Source: Bugulina stolonifera
Lineage: Eukaryota; Bryozoa; Gymnolaemata; Cheilostomatida; Bugulidae
Assembly: GCA_935421135.1 (NCBI GenBank)
Contig: OW285190.1
Coordinates: 18,920,501-18,984,500, forward strand
Length of the DNA: 64,000 nt
Direction of reading: 5' to 3'
The notes beneath the pieces were generated by a model. The model made no database searches. It was not told where the DNA came from and worked only from the letters and a program-made list of their open reading frames with translations. Positions within the stretch are counted from its first letter, which is position 1. The number at the start of each line of letters is the position of its first letter. This document shows, in pieces, positions 35,985-49,207 of the stretch. Position numbers and translations under genes: made by a program.

Positions 35985-36780
35985 CACACATTACATAAAG
36001 AGTGAACAGTTAAGTAAAGCTCTTGTAGTTATTGGAGAGGACGTAGGCCGATGCTTAGACTCATTAAAGAGTCAAGGGTCAACTAAGGTCCTATAGCTTA
36101 TACTTCGAAAGAGTGTAGAAAGTGTCTGTGTTGATGAAGGGATGTAGACCCGATGCTAGAATAATTGAAGAATCTGGGATCGGCTAAGGTTCGATGGTTT
36201 ATTCTTAGCAAGGAGTGTAGAAAGAGACTTATACAAGTATGAGGACGAGCTCAGGCGCTAAAGGCCCAAGAACCAAGGCTGGAGCTGCCTGCATGCAAGA
36301 GTAAGACTCTGTAGGTTGAGTTAGGCGATGTTGCTTTATTGAAGCACAATCAACAACTGATTTGAGATAGCAAATGTGCTGGCTTTTATATAAAATGAAC
36401 TTCTGGCTAAAAGGGTCGACAGGGGGTTGGGCTGTACGATACGGGGTCGTCCCGGAAATTATATAACAATATGGTTGGAAATGCTCAAGGTCCAACTATT
36501 AAAAGGGTCGGCCATGCACAAAAAGTGCTTACAATAATAGGAAAAGGATTATATGTAAATATGAGCATGATCTATGACATCGGCCATCACTTTATAAATA
36601 GGCAAAAAACTTAGAATGCAATTGGATAATAAACGTACCTATTCCACAAGTAATTTAGACATAAATGCATTCTTAGAGTCACTCAAGATGGAAAGTATTT
36701 GCTTGGGTGACAAGGTTTTCTTGATGACCTCCGCATAGGTCGGCCTAGGCGTCGGATCAGTCGGCCAATCCATCACAATA
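35985..36780 (-). mobile_element. solo LTR, copy 2 (reversed)
   Basis: Read on the minus strand it matches the 6967-7676 LTR: TTGTAAGCAC...TTTGTGCA, GGCCGACC, a TATA-like TTTATATAAAAG (about 36390), then AATCAGTTGTTGATTG and CAATAAAGCAA, then CCTAACTCAACCTACAGAG. The copies are diverged and no internal region was seen. Confidence 0.65.
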
Positions 36781-36904
36781 TTTACACAACTTACAATGTA
36801 CTGTACACGTCATGTGCATGTAATAGCGATCTGGAAGTTACATGTATACATATAAAATATGTTATCTAGTGTTCAAAGTAGGACAAATGAAGTGGGTGCA
36901 AGTG

Positions 36905-37345
36905 CATGCAATCTTACAGATCAGTACTGCATAGCTATCCACATAATCTCATAGTACGTGTAGCTAACAAATTAATGAAGTACTAAAATAAAAAAAGAAA
37001 TTTGCAACTCGTGGGATTGAACACATGTCCCGATGAATGATATTCAAGCACTCCACCCTTACACTATCAGATCAGCAGGGAATTTAGAGGAAAACTAGCT
37101 ATTAACATGAGGATGCACGTGTACCCACTAAAACTGGAGTGGGTACACACAGCATACAACCATATAACCACACTTCGAACGCTGATGTTATCGTATTTGT
37201 TCAGTGTGCATCAGCCAACATCAATATGAATGAAGCAACAGAAATTCATTAGCTGAAGTTCTGCTCTCTCGTGAATCCAAGTTGTTAGAGGAGGACAATT
37301 TTATGGGGAAGACAAATTATCAACATATGACTCCCATGCATTCAG
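36905..37345 (-). repeat. dispersed repeat with tRNA-like part, copy 2
   Basis: Matches 4640-5195, including the tRNA-like A and B boxes on the minus strand (37078 to 37011). Confidence 0.65.
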
Positions 37346-37461
37346 ATGCCATCTAAATCAGTGTGCAATTGTCTTGAATAATCTAATCCATGATAACACA
37401 TACTGTATAATAAGCTCTACATAACTGCATATGCAAATCTCACCTCAGACCAAGCGTCTGC

Positions 37462-37719
37462 TGCTTTAGTTAGGGAGGACTGGGGGTCACCCATGCTTTA
37501 GTTAGGGAGGACTGAGGGTCACCCATGCTTTAGTTAGGGAGGACTGGGGGCCACCCATGCTTTAGTTAGTGAGGACTGAGGGTCACCCATGCTTTAGTTA
37601 GGGAGGACTGGGGGCCACCCATGCTTTAGTTAGGGAGGACTGAGGGTCATTCATGCTTTAGTTAGGGAGGACTGAGGGTCACCCATGCTTTAGTTAGGGA
37701 GGACTGGGGGCCACCCATG
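37462..37719. repeat. 32-bp minisatellite, 8 copies
   Basis: Unit GCTTTAGTTAGGGAGGACTG plus RGGGYCACCCAT. The paralogous site at about 13758 has a single copy (GCTTTAAATAGGGAGGACTG), so the array grew after the duplication. Confidence 0.9.
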
Positions 37720-38709
37720 TCTCATGCAGCTGGATAGTTATAACCTACACACTCATGATTAATTGACTAACTCATGAAAATGTTTTTTTCTCATATTTGC
37801 AGTCTACAAGATTGAAGTATCAATAACTATCCAGTACTACTGTTACCATTACCTATCACAAACTCATGTGTACAAATACTTATAGTAGAAGAAAACATAC
37901 CGACTGCGTAGCCTTCCTGAGTTGTCCTCTCTTGTATGACACAGTCTATGCTAATTTTGGTTATTTATTTCGCTTTCGGCATGTAATGCATATTCTTTTA
38001 CTGAAATGTATTATGATACGTATTTTGAAGAACTGCAGGAACACAGGCTAATAAATGCATGTATAATGTACCAACATTCACTCATGAAAGTTTATAGATG
38101 ACATGAATAAGTTGTCTTCTCTTTGTTTTTATAGCCTAAGCACAGCCTGTATATACATGTACATTGTAAAAATAAGAAGTTTTCTTGTTAATTCCACTTC
38201 TTTACTTGAAATAAGAAAACAAGTGAATATAATATGTGGCTTAGTGCCAGGTTACAAAAAGTGTGAAGAACTCTATTAACTTTTGACTAATAGAAAAGTT
38301 GTTCAAAAACTTTTTCATATGCTTTTTTATAACAAAGCTAAATGGGTGTCTTACATTTGCATGGCATAGATTGCTTTTTGGATAGCTTTAGATAAATGCT
38401 ATCGAACAAGCTACTCAGCCTTTTGATTGGCTTTGGTCAATTTTGGACTTTCCCCCTCCTTCACAATACAATACTATTTTTCTCAACTGTAGGAAGCTAA
38501 TCTTAGCTGATTGAGTAGCTGCCTCACACTGAAGATGCATGTATTGTATTAATTAGTCATTGACATATACTTTCTAACACCATTCATGTACTATGTATTA
38601 TACCTACAAGTCATATGCATGTAGTAGAGACCATTATCAAAGTCACTACCTGAGCATAAAAATAATGTCACCAAGTTTATTCAGGGTGTTATAGCCAATA
38701 GTAACATGT

Positions 38710-39150
38710 ATGAAATCCAAACATGCTGTCAGTTGAAGTTATGCTCTATTATGAATATGAAATTTTAAGGAATGACAACTTCATTAACAAATAATACTCA
38801 TCAAAGCGTATAAGTCATGCTTACAGGTATTCAAACTTACATGTATCTCCTGGTGACACAACCTGATGCAAGATAATGCGCATGTACATACATGTACATG
38901 TACATATATGTACATTCATGTACATACATCTACGTACATGTACATGTACATGCATTATCTAAAAGCAACTTGTAGCAACCACTATCTGGAGAAACAACAA
39001 TAAGTTGACACTTAAAGTTATGCTCCCTCATAAATCCAACTTATTAAGGGATGACAACTCTATGAACAAAAATTGTTTATGCAGATACCCACAGCTGTAT
39101 TTCCTGGTGACACTACATGAAATAGACGCATACATTTATAAAGAGCAATT
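38710..39150 (+). repeat. paralogous pair of the 225-bp repeat
   Basis: Counterpart of 14745-15175, with a (GTACAT)n run at about 38880-38955 between its parts. Confidence 0.6.
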
Positions 39151-40900
39151 CTTAGGAAATGATATACATTTAGCTGTTTAGTAACTGCAGTTGAATATTG
39201 AACTGCTTCTTGGGAATGGGAAGCAATGGTCGACATCTCCTTTATTTTAATTTGCCAATTCGACATGAAAACAAGTACAGGTATGATACAAGTGTGAACT
39301 GGTGGTTGGCTTGTTCAAACTAATGCAGCATATACTTGCAGAGCCATGTGTAATTCAAATGAGGCTCCCAACAACCAGTAACTGGAAAAACCATCATGCT
39401 ATTTAATTTATTATTTTTATAATATTATAATACCTGATCTTTATATAATAATATAAATTATAGTGAATAAAACGTCTATCACAGTTTGAAGCATTGCAAA
39501 TTGGTCCCCATTTAACTTCACATTCACTCACCACATCTTGCTAGTAACTGAATTCCCACAGATTAGCTAGGCTCTATCAACACTTTGTTGTGTGATCAAT
39601 TAAAGGCTCTGAAATAGCTCCCCCTCCCTCAAGTTAAAACCCTTTTGTGTAACCAATAAGGATATTAGTCAAGTCTCCTTCCTTCTTCAGGTCATACTCA
39701 CTTGGATATTCTGCTATGGCTATTGGTTGAAGGGAAAATGGAGTCGTCCTACTATTGCACCTGTGCCACATTACGATGTGAATGATTTACATTGTATAAT
39801 TTAGATTTTTGCCAACTCAGTCTGTTGCTAAGCAACATAATTACATCAATATTGTGTAGCCAATACGAATTGTGTTGAAATTTATATACAGACATATTCA
39901 GCTATCAATTGATATGAGCGATGTTCAGCTTTAAGAATGGTGAGATTTGACAAAAATGAGGGTTTAGGATAACAATGCATAGCAGTCAATGTGGATGGAT
40001 TTCGATGGATCGATTGTCATAACTTGGTACTGAAATGTACATTTCTACTTGATAAACTAAAACAAATTAGCTTTTTAAATTAAAGACATAAAGTTACTCC
40101 TAAGAATTGAATGATTAAACTTTAGCTTTAAACTAGTACATAAATATTTTATGTTTTAGTGTTTTAACTTACTAATAGTTCAATGAAATTACAGCTAGGT
40201 GTTGCAAAAAAGGTAAACTGTTCAAAAAGCAGGATGAGTAGTTTAATTTCCAGCAAAAACTATACATTTCTTCCATACATTGGCCAATCATATATCACCA
40301 GTTCTCAAACACACTGACAGCTTGCCAGCCAACCTGGCCGTGTTAGTTTCTCAGAACCTGCATAGTGGAGAATTGCCATAGCAACCTGTGCCAGTATGGG
40401 TAAACCTGACTTGACATTAGAGAGGTGATTGATACAGTGTGTCACGGGTGTGATAAAAATTCCCGGCTTAAAGCTGTTAAATATATCTGTCAAACCTTCA
40501 TTCACGTAATAGTATGATATTAATATACATTAATATTGTGGATAAACTGCAAGTCACTGCGTGGTCTGTTACTAAATGAATTATTCACTAATACTTGAGG
40601 AAATAGGAGTCATTAGGCCTTAAGGGATTTTTATGAGAAATAATCTAGTCACAGATTCATTATTAGCATAATTTCATTTCCTTCAAAAAATTGCATTCTC
40701 ATTACCTAGCCATACAGTACTAAATTACATGTACATTAAGATACTCGCTTACACCAACATTTTCCAACATGTATGTGCATTATACACACAGTTCATTGAA
40801 AGAACACTCTGTTACTAGCTACCACTGCTTTGCTGCAAATCCATGACTTTTAAATTCAGAAAATATTGCCAGTGAAAATGACCATTGTATTAGTATTAGC
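39151..40900. other. non-coding part of the duplicated block
   Basis: Aligns to 15176-16880; no gene. A short stretch at about 40085-40230 (for example AGTTACTCCTAAGAATTG) is absent from copy 1. Confidence 0.5.
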
Positions 40901-40904
40901 ACTC

Positions 40905-41248
40905 GCCTGTAGCAAGTGTTACCTGTAGCAAGTGTTACTTGTAGCTAGTGTTACCTGTAGCTAGCGAGTGTTACCTGTAGCTAGCGAGTGTTACCTGTAG
41001 CTAGCGAGTGTTACCTGTAGCGAGTGTTACCTGTAGCGAGTGTTACCTGTAGCGAGTGTTACCTGTAGCGAGTGTTACCTGTAGCTAGCGAGTGTTACCT
41101 GTAGCTAGCGAGTGTTACCTGTAGCTAGCGAGTGTTACCTGTAGCTAGCGAGTGTTACCTGTAGCTAGTATTACCTGTAGCGAGTGTTACTTGTAGCTAG
41201 TGTTACCTGTAGCGAGTGTTGCCTGTAGCGAGTGTCACCTGTTACTTA
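40905..41248. repeat. 16/20-bp minisatellite (GTAG[CTAG]CGAGTGTTACCT)
   Basis: Units of 16 bases (GTAGCGAGTGTTACCT) alternate in blocks with 20-base units that carry an extra CTAG. It occupies the same place as the 16-bp plus 11-bp arrays at 16885-17600. Confidence 0.92.
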
Positions 41249-41812
41249 CATGTATACCTGATTCGCGTCTCATGCACTCATCTAGGGTGAAGTAAACACT
41301 GTATCTACATTGTATACATGTAAACTGTATAATCATATTTCTGTACTACTTCTACATCCTGTAAATTATGTACTTGCTGTCAGCTTTTGTACACTTTATT
41401 TGCATGCTTAAATGGTATTCTGCTTTGGACAACCTGGTATTCTCTCAATACTCTAAAGGTTTCACATGCATTTTCTATAACCATGTCATAATTTCACCTA
41501 TTATATCACTGAAGCTGTATCATTTTGTTTTATGGCTATTCCCCTGCACTAACAAACTAGTAAAATAGTCCTTGCTCTACTATAATGCCTTACTAAAGAA
41601 AGAATAAGGCTAATCAACTCCAGCCTCTGTGAATACAATCTGTAAAAGTAGCTCTGATTAGCCACGTAGTTCCTTACAAGAAGAGTACCTAACATTTGTT
41701 TTCTAGCCATCAGTGGCTGCAGAAAAAACCCCTATGAGTCAACAATTGAACTTTCTATCCTTCACAGTGTAGGCTCTCAGAGGCAGTAATTATATCAACA
41801 GAACAAAGTCCC

Positions 41813-41834
41813 ATCGGGCAAAATTTTGCCCGAT
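41813..41834. repeat. 22-bp perfect palindrome
   Basis: ATCGGGCAAAA and its reverse complement TTTTGCCCGAT are adjacent. Other family promoters do not keep the symmetry. Confidence 0.7.
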
Positions 41835-41972
41835 CATCCTAGGCATGAAAGTTTAAGAACAGTCCAATAACAATGCAATTAGTTTGGTAATTAACACTAC
41901 TTCTATTATTGCCACCCATCTCATTGGACAAGATGTGGCCGTTACAAGCAGTTTCACAGATGTAAATTGCAT

Positions 41973-42165
41973 GATCATGCTAAGTAATCCCTACGGCTGT
42001 TACAAGTCGCAGTTAATCCAAGTAAAATGACTAATACTGAGGCATTGGAAATCATGTAACATTAATATAGTAATTATATTAGCACTGATTTTGCTGTTTT
42101 TTGTTGATCTGATCACCTTCATATTATATATAAGTAGCTGCAATCTCTGTACAGAATCATTCATC
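41973..42165 (+). promoter_or_regulatory. promoter of gene D
   Basis: TATATAAG at 42127-42134, ATCATTCATCTGTCTGTC downstream, and the upstream family motif (here GATCATGCTAAGTAATCC) at 41973-41990. Confidence 0.7.
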
Positions 42166-42209
42166 TGTCTGTCTTCTCCTCATCAGAACTCTGTGTATAG
42201 CTTAACGTC

Positions 42210-45200
42210 ATGTGTAAGTAACAGACTATACTTGTATTTAGTATATTACTATAACTAGTCAACTTCTAGCAGAAACAGATACATTCTAGCATAATGCTGT
42301 GAATTATATACATGTAAAACATAAATTCAACTCTTCATCTTACTGAGTTTTGAAAAAAGTTGAAGGTTTTTGCTGAAGGAGAGAACCAAAGCCTCTGTCG
42401 GTGGTATACCAATTTCAACGATATTATTATGAAAATAGAGTTTCCAATTACTGCACTTTTATATTTTCCTTTGTAACTACCAGTTTGTTATATTATAAAA
42501 TAATACATGGCAGTAAGTGAATAGTAAAATATTTTCAATGTTGTACCTATAAAAGTATGAGTTCTTCCCAGTTGAACATGAGATATTATACATGTAAATC
42601 TATGAATTTATATTATCCTATTATATTATTATATTACTATATTATTATATTATTATATTATACAGTTATAATATTATTCATATAGAGATTTATAGTAGTT
42701 ACAATATAAACTTTGATTGTTTCTCATTGTAGTGTCAATCAGAACCCTTGTTGCTGTGGTGGTGCTAGTAGGTAAGTGTCTAATACCAAATATCCAGGTC
42801 TGAATTACATGTTGTAACCTCTACTGGAATTGACTTAGTATGCAAACAAGCTAAACACTTCATATCGTAATTATATATCCACATGTTGTATATTTTACAT
42901 GTACATGTACATGTACATGTACATGTACATGTACATGTACATGTACAAGTACATGTACATGTACATGTACATGTACATTCAGAGTAATAACTACATCAGT
43001 CTGGCTGAAATGTATAATTACCACACAGTATTCTAAAATATTTTATAGTTTATTGGGAATTGTTGTTGATGCTACAACCTAGTTTAAATGATGCTAAAGT
43101 CTTCATTTGTTCATTTCTGTACTGCAACATTTGCACTATACTATATGTAGTTTGTTTAGTCTTGAAATTTTGGTCTTACAACAGATTTTATTTCAGTGTT
43201 TAGGTAATGTTATATCTTTGTCTATAATATCTACATCTATATAGCTTATATGATTCTGCTCTATGTTAGCGTATGTTACCTTCTTTCAGGTTTGTCATGT
43301 GACACTCTGGGAAACAAGTCTGGCCATAGGAAGTTTGGAAGAGGTAAAAGCTTCTAAGGAATTATACTTGCTAATTAGTGGACAAATATCTTGTCAAGAT
43401 TCCTTACGTAGCTAATACAAGCACATTGTACATGTAACTGATCCACCACTAGTGGAGTAAATACATCAAGCGTATTGTCTATCACATGACTTGAGTGTGA
43501 CTAATGTTGCAGTTTATCCTGTACAGAGAGATTTATCCTGCACACGTATATAATATGGTTTAAACAGACCAAACGTACGTATGTGGTAGTAGGAAAACGT
43601 ATTTGAAATTTAATTTTTACCCCAGAACTCATTTTTAATTCTGTATCTGTATTCGAATAATTTATAATTACCTTGTTAATTCTTTTTAGTCTAAAATATT
43701 TTATAGCTAATTGAGAACTTTCGTTGATGCTACACCCTTGATCTCTGATGCTATACTCTAAGCTTAGTGATGTCATAGTCTCCGTCTTTCGCGTTCATAT
43801 TATTTTGCTCTATATTGCAATTTATTCGGTCTTAAAATAGTTCTAGTGATAATTTGTAGGCAGAGTCACATTTTGTATATACTCATCTGGCTTGCATAAT
43901 TCAGTTATTCTGTTATTCTTTCCAGGTTTGTCGAGTCACGGTCGGGGCTTAGGCCACCGTGGAGGAACTTTTGACAGAGGTAAGCTTCTAAAGCAGTATA
44001 TACCCGTTATTAGTAAAAAAATATTTTGGTGTATAACCCAATTTATACAAGCTTGTTGTGGAGCTTTTGTTCCAGTACTAGTTGCCTGGTGTGAGCTCAT
44101 AGAACATCTAATTTATCTTGATGCTGGGCTTCTGATGCTATGTTTACCCACGGCTTGTTGTATCTATATTATTTTACACTACCACCGTTTGTTTAGAGTT
44201 ATATCTTGGCTTTGACCTGTTACCGTTTTTAGGTTTGTCGCATAGCAGTCGAAGATTTGACCTCGGTCATCAAAATTTTGGCAAAGGTGAGTCTACAAGA
44301 CATTATATTTGTTACTATTGAATAAGCATCATGCCTTGTGCAATGTAAATAATATTTGAAGAGATTGTGACAACAAGTCACTCTGTATCAAAATGTATTA
44401 AAACTGTACTACTTTAACTTGTAGTCTGCGAGTTGAATCTTTACAACTACTACTGTGGATTCAAGAGTGCTCTTTACAGTAGAGTTTCTCAGGAGGTCCG
44501 CTGTTATAGGTTGGTAATGAATTATATTAATAAGAAAAATGTAATATATAAGTTGCTATTAATGTCTAACATTGTATAAACCATCTTCTGGTTCTTTACT
44601 TAGATATATTTTATTTCTTAATTTTAGCGCAAGACAAAAATTTCTGGATGCCATTTATGACTGCAAAGTAGTTTTACCAGCTAAGAAACTACTCCAGCTG
44701 GGACAGTATGTCTATGACTACACTCACAGTTGTGCAGGTTCTGGAGTTGCATTCCCCAGCTATGGTTAGTATCTCTACTACATTGTATATACTACCATTG
44801 CATTCCACTGGTATCTGTTAAAGGATTGTGTTAAAAGTGTACCTTGTTCCACTGATTACAGACACCATAACATACAACCAGTCAACCAGAGTTTACGATT
44901 GAATGGTTCAACTTTAGCCATTGGTCTAGACGATTATATTGTTACTTAACTTTTATTGAATAATTTTCCCATAAATCAGATGGGATGAAATGACAATCTT
45001 CATTTGAACTATTTATGTTATTAGGATGTGAGAAAGTTGCTGTATGCATAAAGATTCTACTTAATAGAAGTGGTGATAGAATAAATTGGTAAGTTGTTAC
45101 AATATATGAGTACAACCTCTATAATATGAAACACTTGAAATACTTATCTTCTAGCTCACGTTACTTAAGTGATATTTTATACGAGTATTATGACTGTATG

Positions 45201-45506
45201 AAACACAAGATATACAATGTAGTTATTCACTATTAGACCAAACTGGACTCAGCGAATCATAATTAATATTCCAATTGAATTGAGAACAGATTTACTGTTT
45301 TAATTGAGCTCTACACAAAATCTGGTCTTTTTTACAGTGGCAAAGTAGATGACGCCGATGTCTGCTTTAAACTAGCGAAGAAAACTGGATGCCCATTGGC
45401 TGCAGAGCTACATGAACTGGCCATATATGAAGCTGTACCAAAGTTATGCCACGGCAGGCTGTATGGGCTATCCAAATCACTTGGACAGGTTCTCCCACAT
45501 TGTTAG
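42210..45506 (+). CDS. gene D: secreted modular cysteine-rich protein, 219 aa, 9 exons
   Basis: Exons: 42210-42213, 42733-42771, 43290-43343, 43926-43979, 44233-44286, 44425-44509, 44628-44764, 45025-45088 and 45338-45506 (660 bases with TAG). It is the close paralogue of B: signal peptide MLSIRTLVAVVVLVG, three 18-residue modules (GLSCDTLGNKSGHRKFGR, GLSSHGRGLGHRGGTFDR, GLSHSSRRFDLGHQNFGK), then the domain with 12 cysteines. Domain landmarks are Val-Cys-Glu-Leu-Asn-Leu, Asp-Cys-Lys-Val-Val-Leu, Gly-Cys-Glu-Lys-Val-Ala-Val-Cys and the end Leu-Pro-His-Cys. Differences from B are mostly single substitutions and leave all domain cysteines intact, which suggests constraint. Introns are compact (intron 8 is 249 bases). 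AATAAATAAA at 45948 is a likely polyadenylation signal. Function unknown. Confidence 0.88.
42604..42668. repeat. (ATT)n run in gene D intron 1
   Basis: TATTATATTAC-type units, AT only; absent from gene B at the same place. Confidence 0.7.
42896..42978. repeat. (ACATGT)n array in gene D intron 2
   Basis: About 13 consecutive hexamers with one AAGTAC interruption; gene B has none in this intron. Confidence 0.9.
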
Positions 45507-46957
45507 TCATTTGAACTCAAGACTGGCTGATCTCTGAAGTCTTGTTACAGAAAGGACACGACTCTCAGCTTCCTGTTATACTTTACACTATACATTAATA
45601 TAAATTATTCAGCTTCTTATGTTGTTATAGTAACAAATGTACTAAATTTCAGGAACATTTAATACAAAACCCATGATTTTAAAATCTCCCATACATTTCT
45701 TTCATAACGCTTTATTGTTTCTGTTTTTTCTATTATTACTCTACCAGACAATTCTGTTGGCAGGCAGCATCTGTAGGGTAATCTGATTATTCCTGAATAG
45801 CTACATTGTAGTATAATGTTGGAAAACAGTTTATGATTGCGTGCAACACTGATAGATCATAAGAAATGTGCTCTGTATAGATATTTTTATCTTAGAAACT
45901 ATCTCTTGAAATAGAACTTTTAACTAGCTGCTTTTCACTAGTAATTGAATAAATAAATCTATCTCAAATTAGAAGGCCAAACCTATAGATTATTTCATTA
46001 TATTTATGTTGAATAGCTCTGCATATTCCAATAGAGGCCTTTTAGAACAATATGTAGCTCAACCATATAGTGCTTGTACTACGCTCACCTGATATATGGA
46101 TTATCATTACAAAATGCTACAGCTAATCTCCCCCACTGGCATTTACTGCAGTGAGATGAAACAGGGAGTTATCTTCTCTTGGGTTTAATTGGATATATAA
46201 ATGCCTTGGTAATAGCTCTTGATACTGCGACATGTTCATAAACATACACTGCTTTCTCTCTACTTCTCAATATAGTCTTATGTAATTAGTAGTCTACTTA
46301 TACACGTGTACATGTAATTAAAAGGAATATTGTCATTGTGTCCTGAGACGTGACACTCCCTCCACTGATGGATTAATTTGTGTACATGCATCCTCATTGC
46401 ATTGCATCCATTAAAATGCTTAATTGTGCACTCTTATATACAATGTACATGTACATATATATGTACATGTACAATGCATATGTACAATTGTACTATATAT
46501 GCATAATACATAAATGTATAATGTACAATGTATACATGTACGTGCACAGGTACTTGGTATCTTCTTTTAATACATACTTACTTTTACATTACCTGTACTA
46601 ATTAATTGTACTTGTTGTTATATTGTACTATAGCAATGCTTTACTGACAACATAAAATCCACCAACACAATCATCAAATTACTATCTTTTTGGCTGTTTT
46701 CTCTATTATTATACCTCAGACCCCTTTTTAGTAAAAGCTGATTTATTAACCACCTGGCCACAGTCCATGAAGTATAGTTCATATATATAAGCAGCATACA
46801 CTCCTATTATGTTCAGCTGTTTGTGGACTGCTAATAAAGAGTATTCTAATCTTGGCCTCTGGTCTTCTGCTGTTCACTGCTAACTGTTAGTACACAAGCA
46901 CTGCTTGGACTTAGGTTCTAAGTGCAGTCTTAGGACTTATCTAAGACTGTAGTTAAG
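45507..46957. other. 3' flank of gene D and truncated LTR-like copy
   Basis: Follows the gene B flank closely. Short ACATGT-rich stretch at 46440-46550. The LTR-like sequence (about 46620-46957) matches 23330-23680 and stops where the hAT element begins. Confidence 0.6.
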
Positions 46958-47035
46958 ACTAAGGCTGCAACGATATGGTCGACATACGAATGATATCGAT
47001 ACCCACACTCGGTCTTCCATTTCCGGTAAGAAAAA

Positions 47036-47263
47036 ATGGCTGGAAGGTTGGTTGTTTGGCAGTATTTCACCAAATCAGAGACTAAAGAGGGACATTCCAT
47101 TTGTAATGACTACTCACTGCAGATTAAGAATACAGATGGAAATACAACAAGCATGGCAAAGCATCTAAAGAGGTGTCATGGCATTGAAATTACTAAACCT
47201 GCAAAGAAAGCCACTACTAGTACAACAACTACTACTAGTGCCGAAGCCAGTGGTAGGCTTTAA
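47036..47263 (+). pseudogene. hAT transposase N-terminal remnant, BED zinc finger
   Basis: 75 codons starting MAGRLVVWQYFTKSETKEG. The features Trp-x-x-Phe, Ile-Cys-Asn, then His-Leu-Lys-Arg-Cys-His fit the BED finger, a DNA-binding domain of hAT (ZBED-type) transposases. One expected cysteine of the C-x2-C pair is replaced (Cys-Asn-Asp-Tyr), so the finger is probably dead. A Thr-rich tail leads to a stop 13 bases before the nested element. The catalytic core is missing. Confidence 0.8.
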
Positions 47264-47276
47264 CATGAGTAAAAAG

Positions 47277-48890
47277 TAGGCCTGCACCGGTGTTGCCTCC
47301 CCACTGATATTCGGTTTTTGGGGTGATGGTAATCAAACACCGGTTGACACCGGTTCTCTTGTGCCTGGTCTCATTTGGTGTCAACCGATGCCAAATTTGG
47401 ATCGATATACCGAACCGCACCGGACCTCTTGATCCTGGTCTCAAGCGGTGTTAGACGGTGTCAACTTTGGTTTGATATACCGGATCGAACCGGTCCAGGA
47501 GCTAGTTTGCCTAATAGAGTTGTCCCATCATGATTGTTCAATACAAGGAAACAAAAATCCTCAACACTTTCTTGCAACATGAGTTCATGCTAATCATTGA
47601 TTACTTTATTTTAAGATATGGCAGGCAGACAGGGCTTCTTTAAAACATAGTATATGTATATTATTTTTATTTAAGTGGCTATTGGGTTAATGAAAGTAAT
47701 CAGTGCTTACTCCTACTCCCAAGATTTTGTATTTGCCCATGTAGTCTAGTGAGTCTTAAGTTGCATTGGGTTTTACTTCACCTATTTTATATAATTTTAA
47801 TAAATGTATAAATATAAATTTTAATAAATGTATAAATATAAAAACATGAGGCTGGACACACACCCAACCGACTACATATAATTTATTAAATTTATTACTG
47901 ATTGTGACCAAATTACAGAAGAAAAACAGCAAACATTGTTTTCACCACACTCGTACCATTGACACAAAAATATAACAAGTTTAAAATTACATGGGCTAGC
48001 TTCATATCACAACAGGAAGAAGAAACGCTAGCATAGTTGCATATGATGTAATGATAATGTAGGGAATCTTTCTTGCAAGCTTTCTTGATAGATTGCTGAT
48101 TTGGTGTAATTCAGTGTGTCCACCGATTAAATCTAGCAGATTTGTCTTCAGATTGGATATTACGATGGCTCAGTCCGATGAATTCTACCTACAAAATATT
48201 GATTGAACATTAGTATTAGCTTATTTTAAATAAATAAAGAGCTGGTGCTTACCAAAAGCATAACTACACAACGATTTTAAATTAAAAAAACATAATTAAT
48301 AATGATTAGCTATTCTTAGTTACAAGCGATTATAATCAAATTTAAACATTAGTAGCAGATTAATTATAATGGAGATAATAATTAATCCAATGGTATGTTT
48401 AAATTAAAATTTAATTATATTATAACGATAATAATAATCCATTATATTCGATCGTATACTACTATTCTATTTCAGCACACTATTCATGAACAAACCAATC
48501 ATATGCAAACGATAGAATATAATATACGCAGAATCTGCTAAGTTACGTAATTATTAATCAATTTATCATAATTTTAAAATAATTATTACCTCCAAAACAT
48601 TGATAATCAATCACAGCCACGATGGCAGTTAATGTTGAAACGGATTAGCGAAGGTATGCAACCTAGTTTGAAGTGAGGTAAACAAGAACACGTGATATTA
48701 GACCGCATGAATATTTAATGACTACTGGCATAGCGATCTGGTTTGATAACATCGAACAACACCGAACCATCGATATATCGTTTGGGCACGGTGCCGGTGC
48801 GATTTGGTGCATAAAAAATTTGCCGATGTGTAACACCGAGGGTTCACACACCGTTTACATCGTTTGAAACCGAAACACCGTGCAGGCCTA
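47277..48890. mobile_element. nested non-autonomous hAT element (1614 bp)
   Basis: Ends TAGGCCTGCAC and GTGCAGGCCTA are inverted repeats, flanked by a perfect 8-bp duplication GTAAAAAG (47269-47276, 48891-48898). Subterminal zones hold many CACCGGT/ACCGAAC motifs. No transposase frame. Confidence 0.92.
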
Positions 48891-48901
48891 GTAAAAAGTT
48901 A

Positions 48902-48984
48902 GTTTAACTAATGTGAGCTCTAGTTGTCTTCTCTTGCAGACTGATTGGCAAGGAGAAGACAACTAGAACTCACATAGTTTAAAC
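48902..48984. repeat. foldback hairpin
   Basis: Arms 48902-48933 and 48953-48984 (GTTTAACTAATGTGAGCTCT start) are near-perfect inverted repeats of 32 bases around a 19-base loop, just after the nested element. Confidence 0.8.
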
Positions 48985-49207
48985 AAAGCCTGTGACCAAT
49001 TTAAAAATTGTCTTCTCTCCAATTTATTGGCAACTCATTCACTCAATGCATACCGGTACAATTTGTTCGCAAGGTTATACACATATTGTGTTGTCAACAA
49101 GTTTGTGGATTCATGAACATCATGTATGTCAGTAATCTAACAGATTTGACGACCTCAGTTCGGTTTTATTAGCTACCTTGTACAAAGCTCATTTTGCTTT
49201 GGTTTTA

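Larger units (their letters stand above)
37347..46950 (+). repeat. segmental duplication, copy 2 (contains gene D)
   Basis: Partner of 13645-23680. The right end is interrupted by the hAT element at about 46960. Confidence 0.85.

Noticed and set aside
43892..44215. 107-codon frame covering exon 4 of gene D
   Set aside because: It reads through the exon into the intron; the GTAAGC donor at 43980 and the phase of the paralogues show the real exon is 54 bases.
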